From contig JBDTCS010000341.1 in NCBI GenBank assembly GCA_039923455.1, forward strand, positions 1 through 9,311: 9,311 nt of DNA, read 5' to 3'. The notes beneath the pieces are model-generated. The model saw only the letters and a program-made list of their open reading frames with translations. It searched no databases and had not been told where the DNA came from. Below are positions 7,487 to 9,311 of the stretch, piece after piece. A program made the translations under genes and the position numbers. The DNA is from JBDTCS01 sp039923455. Lineage in GTDB: Bacteria; Bacteroidota; Ignavibacteria; Palsa-1295. Position 1 is the first letter of the stretch; each line of letters starts with the position of its first letter.

Positions 7487-8305
7487 ATGACAATGCGCGC
7501 TAAATTCTTTGTTGCAGCTCTCGCTCTGATTGTCTCGTTCTCCGGCATCGTTGGTGCCAGAGCACAGGGTGACATCTCGAGCGGCGTTCTCGGACCTGGT
7601 CAGGAAAGTGGTTTCCTGCTCGGACCTGTCGGTGGCATTAATCTTGTCGCCTACAATTCGAATTCCTTTCCAATCATCAATTCTGAGCCTTCGTGCTTCA
7701 CAGCACAGAATGGCTCCGGTGTTGCACCATGGGGTGGTTTCACTGTCGAATTTCCGCTTGGTTTGCAGATGCAGAACTTCATCGTTGGTGAAGTACTCTA
7801 TGATTCCAAGTCTTCGCAGTTCACCGCCGATAACGGCAGCGTGGTAACACGCCCAACAAAATTGAATGGCGTCGAAGCACCTGGTAAGGTTACGACGAAG
7901 TTGACGGCCGATCTTAACTATCTGCTCGTCAATCTTGCATTCAAGTACAATTTTGTCGAAGGCCCAACACCGGTTGGTCCTGGTATTCAGGTTGGACCAT
8001 CGATCGGTATGAAGATCGGTGCCAAGCTGAATAAGACAGTTACCGTCGAAGCTTCTTCGGGCGATAATGCAAATCCAAACGGCAGCCAGACCGTGACCGC
8101 ACCGACAGATGTTACGGATGCACAGAGCATTCGCATCGCGCTTCGTGCACAGTTCACCTACGACATTCCGTTCACGCAGGCTTGGGTTGCCACGCCTACG
8201 GTCGGTTATGATTTTCCTGTAACGAAAGTAGATGGCTCACGCTCATGGAGAGCTTCGTCTGCATTCGCAGGGCTCGCATTCCGCTACTTCTGGAAGGCAT
8301 TCTAA
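7487..8305 (+). CDS. Outer-membrane beta-barrel protein, function unknown
   Basis: 272 residues. A Sec signal peptide covers 1-26 (hydrophobic core FFVAALALIVSF, likely cleavage ARA/Q). The mature part has alternating amphipathic strands rich in Gly and aromatics: about 46-57, 80-91, 97-113, 134-156, 166-189, 214-246 and 255-272. The chain ends in Phe (FRYFWKAF), the usual last-strand signal for the barrel assembly machinery. Gly/Asn/Ser-rich stretches such as 190-210 look like surface loops. Size and pattern suit an 8-stranded OmpA/PorT-like barrel, but no specific family is recognised. There is a single cysteine (residue 70). ATG at 7487 has AGAAG directly against it. The second ATG (7493, residue 3) has the same AGAAG at 6 bases and may be the true start; the difference is two residues. 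It lies between two IgGFc-type genes, so a role in anchoring or exporting them is possible but unproven. Confidence 0.85.
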   Translation: MTMRAKFFVAALALIVSFSGIVGARAQGDISSGVLGPGQESGFLLGPVGGINLVAYNSNSFPIINSEPSCFTAQNGSGVAPWGGFTVEFPLGLQMQNFIVGEVLYDSKSSQFTADNGSVVTRPTKLNGVEAPGKVTTKLTADLNYLLVNLAFKYNFVEGPTPVGPGIQVGPSIGMKIGAKLNKTVTVEASSGDNANPNGSQTVTAPTDVTDAQSIRIALRAQFTYDIPFTQAWVATPTVGYDFPVTKVDGSRSWRASSAFAGLAFRYFWKAF

Positions 8306-8322
8306 ACGGTTTGTTTTTTTTG

Positions 8323-8360
8323 TGGGAGTTCTGATGTCATGTTCAGGACTCCCATAGTTT
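8323..8360 (+). terminator. Probable terminator after the barrel gene
   Basis: TGGGAGTTCTGA (8323-8334) pairs with TCAGGACTCCCA (8343-8354) over 12 bp including one G-U, loop TGTCATGT, followed by TAGTTTCT. It starts 17 bases after the stop. An 8-base T-run (8313-8320) lies just before rather than after the stem, which is unusual for a + strand terminator. No other gene or element is seen in the 8306-8474 spacer. Confidence 0.6.
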
Positions 8361-8474
8361 CTGCTCATTAATGTGTGTTGCTTCTCTCAATCTCTGTTGT
8401 TCAGCTTCTCGTCCTAAGCGAGTGCGCACGTATCCGCTGATTTGTGTGAATGGCATTTAGTCTAAAGATCTACC

Positions 8475-9311
8475 ATGGAAATTTCTAAACGTATTTTGAT
8501 TCGCTCTTGCTTCGCACTAATGTTGCTGTGCACGCTTTGTGGGGTTAATCCTCAGAGTGTTCAGGCGCAAGGCGGAGTATCTTCGCTCGGTACAGATTTT
8601 TGGATGGGTTTCATGCCCGATTATACTTTCCCGGCGGATTACGTTCGCGTATTTATCTGCTCAGGAACGGCAAATCACGTCGTCATCCAATTGTATGGTG
8701 GAGGCAATGGCGGACCCATCCAATCACTCACGGTTGATCTTCCACCTAACACAGCGCGAACCATCACGCTTGACGTCGCAAAAGCTGAGACACGTGTTAC
8801 GGAGACGCCCGCATATCGTGCCGTCCACGTCACGGCAACAAACCCGCTTGCATGTTATGGCTTCAGCAACCAGTATGCAACAAGTGACGGATTTCTCGCG
8901 CTTCCGACTCCGGCACTGGGGAATGAATACTACACAGCAAACTTTAACGACGATTATTATTACTCACCGAGCGAGCCACTCGCCGGCGAATTTCTTATTG
9001 TCGCACCGTTTGATCATACCAACGTTACCATCACCACTAAGAATGACACGCGTATCGACCCACTCGGAAATATAACGGGTCACTCGCAGGGAATTCCCTG
9101 GACGGTCGAGTTAATGAAGGGTCAGACGTATCTTGTCCAGTCGATCGGCAGAGATAAAGGCGCGGATATCACAGGTTCACATGTAACCAGCGACAAGCCG
9201 ATCGGTCTTATCACTGGTCACCAACGCTGCGCTATCCCCAACGACGATCCAAACCTGACCAGTAAGGATTTACTCGCGGAGATGATACCGCCGCTCGACA
9301 AATGGGGCACG
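8475..9311 (+). CDS. Second IgGFc-binding-type secreted protein (5' part, runs off the window)
   Basis: Open reading frame of 279 codons from ATG 8475 to the last base, with no stop, so it is cut by the window edge. An in-frame TAA at 8463-8465 means 8475 is the first possible ATG; it has no clear Shine-Dalgarno sequence. A signal peptide covers about 1-31 (core CFALMLLCTLCGV, likely cleavage VQA/Q). The mature protein opens SSLGTDFWMGFMPDY, the usual start of IgGFc-binding-type domains, and near the end carries SDKPIGLITGHQRC then AEMIPPLDKWGT. These match in order the SNNPVGVIGASQC and CDMIPPVRTWAKT segments of the giant protein upstream. By that alignment about 200 residues of the domain lie beyond the edge. 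It probably continues into ASH repeats and a sorting domain like its paralog, which cannot be seen here. One of the signature cysteines is absent. Likely a surface or secreted adhesin; ligand unknown. Confidence 0.88.
   Translation, partial: MEISKRILIRSCFALMLLCTLCGVNPQSVQAQGGVSSLGTDFWMGFMPDYTFPADYVRVFICSGTANHVVIQLYGGGNGGPIQSLTVDLPPNTARTITLDVAKAETRVTETPAYRAVHVTATNPLACYGFSNQYATSDGFLALPTPALGNEYYTANFNDDYYYSPSEPLAGEFLIVAPFDHTNVTITTKNDTRIDPLGNITGHSQGIPWTVELMKGQTYLVQSIGRDKGADITGSHVTSDKPIGLITGHQRCAIPNDDPNLTSKDLLAEMIPPLDKWGT

Noticed and set aside
8475..8545. Lipoprotein signal on the second IgGFc-type protein because of cysteines at residues 19 and 22
   Set aside because: Residues before the cysteines (LLC, CTLC) do not fit the lipobox consensus, and a normal signal peptidase I site (VQA/Q) follows.
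8539..9075. 178-codon + strand frame near the right edge
   Set aside because: It is rich in Arg/Ser/His with no domain and out of register with the signal-peptide-bearing IgGFc-type frame starting at 8475.

Overview
The window looks like chromosome from a free-living member of the Bacteroidota/Chlorobiota-Ignavibacteria-Kapabacteria side of the FCB group. The case rests on protein content. One large protein ends in a clear type A sorting domain of the type IX secretion system (T9SS). An OmpA/PD40 envelope protein resembles T9SS component PorE. Long proteins of choice-of-anchor-D (ASH-like) repeats and bacterial IgGFc-binding-type domains are also typical of those lineages. Base composition is roughly balanced. 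The phylum-level placement is inference; I saw no rRNA, tRNA or housekeeping marker.

Layout, all genes on the + strand. (1) 69-2672: secreted five-repeat PD40 protein with a carboxypeptidase-regulatory-like domain and two OmpA-C-like domains. (2) 2673-3133: a 461-base intergenic region with a strong 12-bp hairpin just after gene 1, several smaller inverted repeats and a good Shine-Dalgarno sequence before gene 2. (3) 3134-7354: giant secreted protein of 1406 residues with a signal peptide, IgGFc-binding-type domain, Ig-like linker, about five ASH-like repeats, a cohesin-like domain and a T9SS sorting domain. (4) 7355-7486: spacer with an 11-bp terminator-like hairpin. (5) 7487-8305: 272-residue outer-membrane beta-barrel protein. 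(6) 8306-8474: spacer with another terminator-like hairpin. (7) 8475-9311: 5' part of a second IgGFc-binding-type protein, open to the window edge.

Every gene product carries a Sec signal peptide, so the whole window is devoted to the cell envelope and surface. A plausible reading is that the PD40-OmpA protein is tethered to peptidoglycan, possibly as a PorE-like part of the secretion or gliding apparatus. The giant protein is then exported by T9SS and displayed or released, and the small barrel sits in the outer membrane. Hairpins after each gene suggest largely separate transcripts rather than one operon. There are no mobile elements, CRISPR arrays or RNA genes that I can support. The most interesting points are the PorE-like architecture with a duplicated and partly degenerate OmpA domain, and the pair of divergent IgGFc-type proteins flanking a beta-barrel gene.
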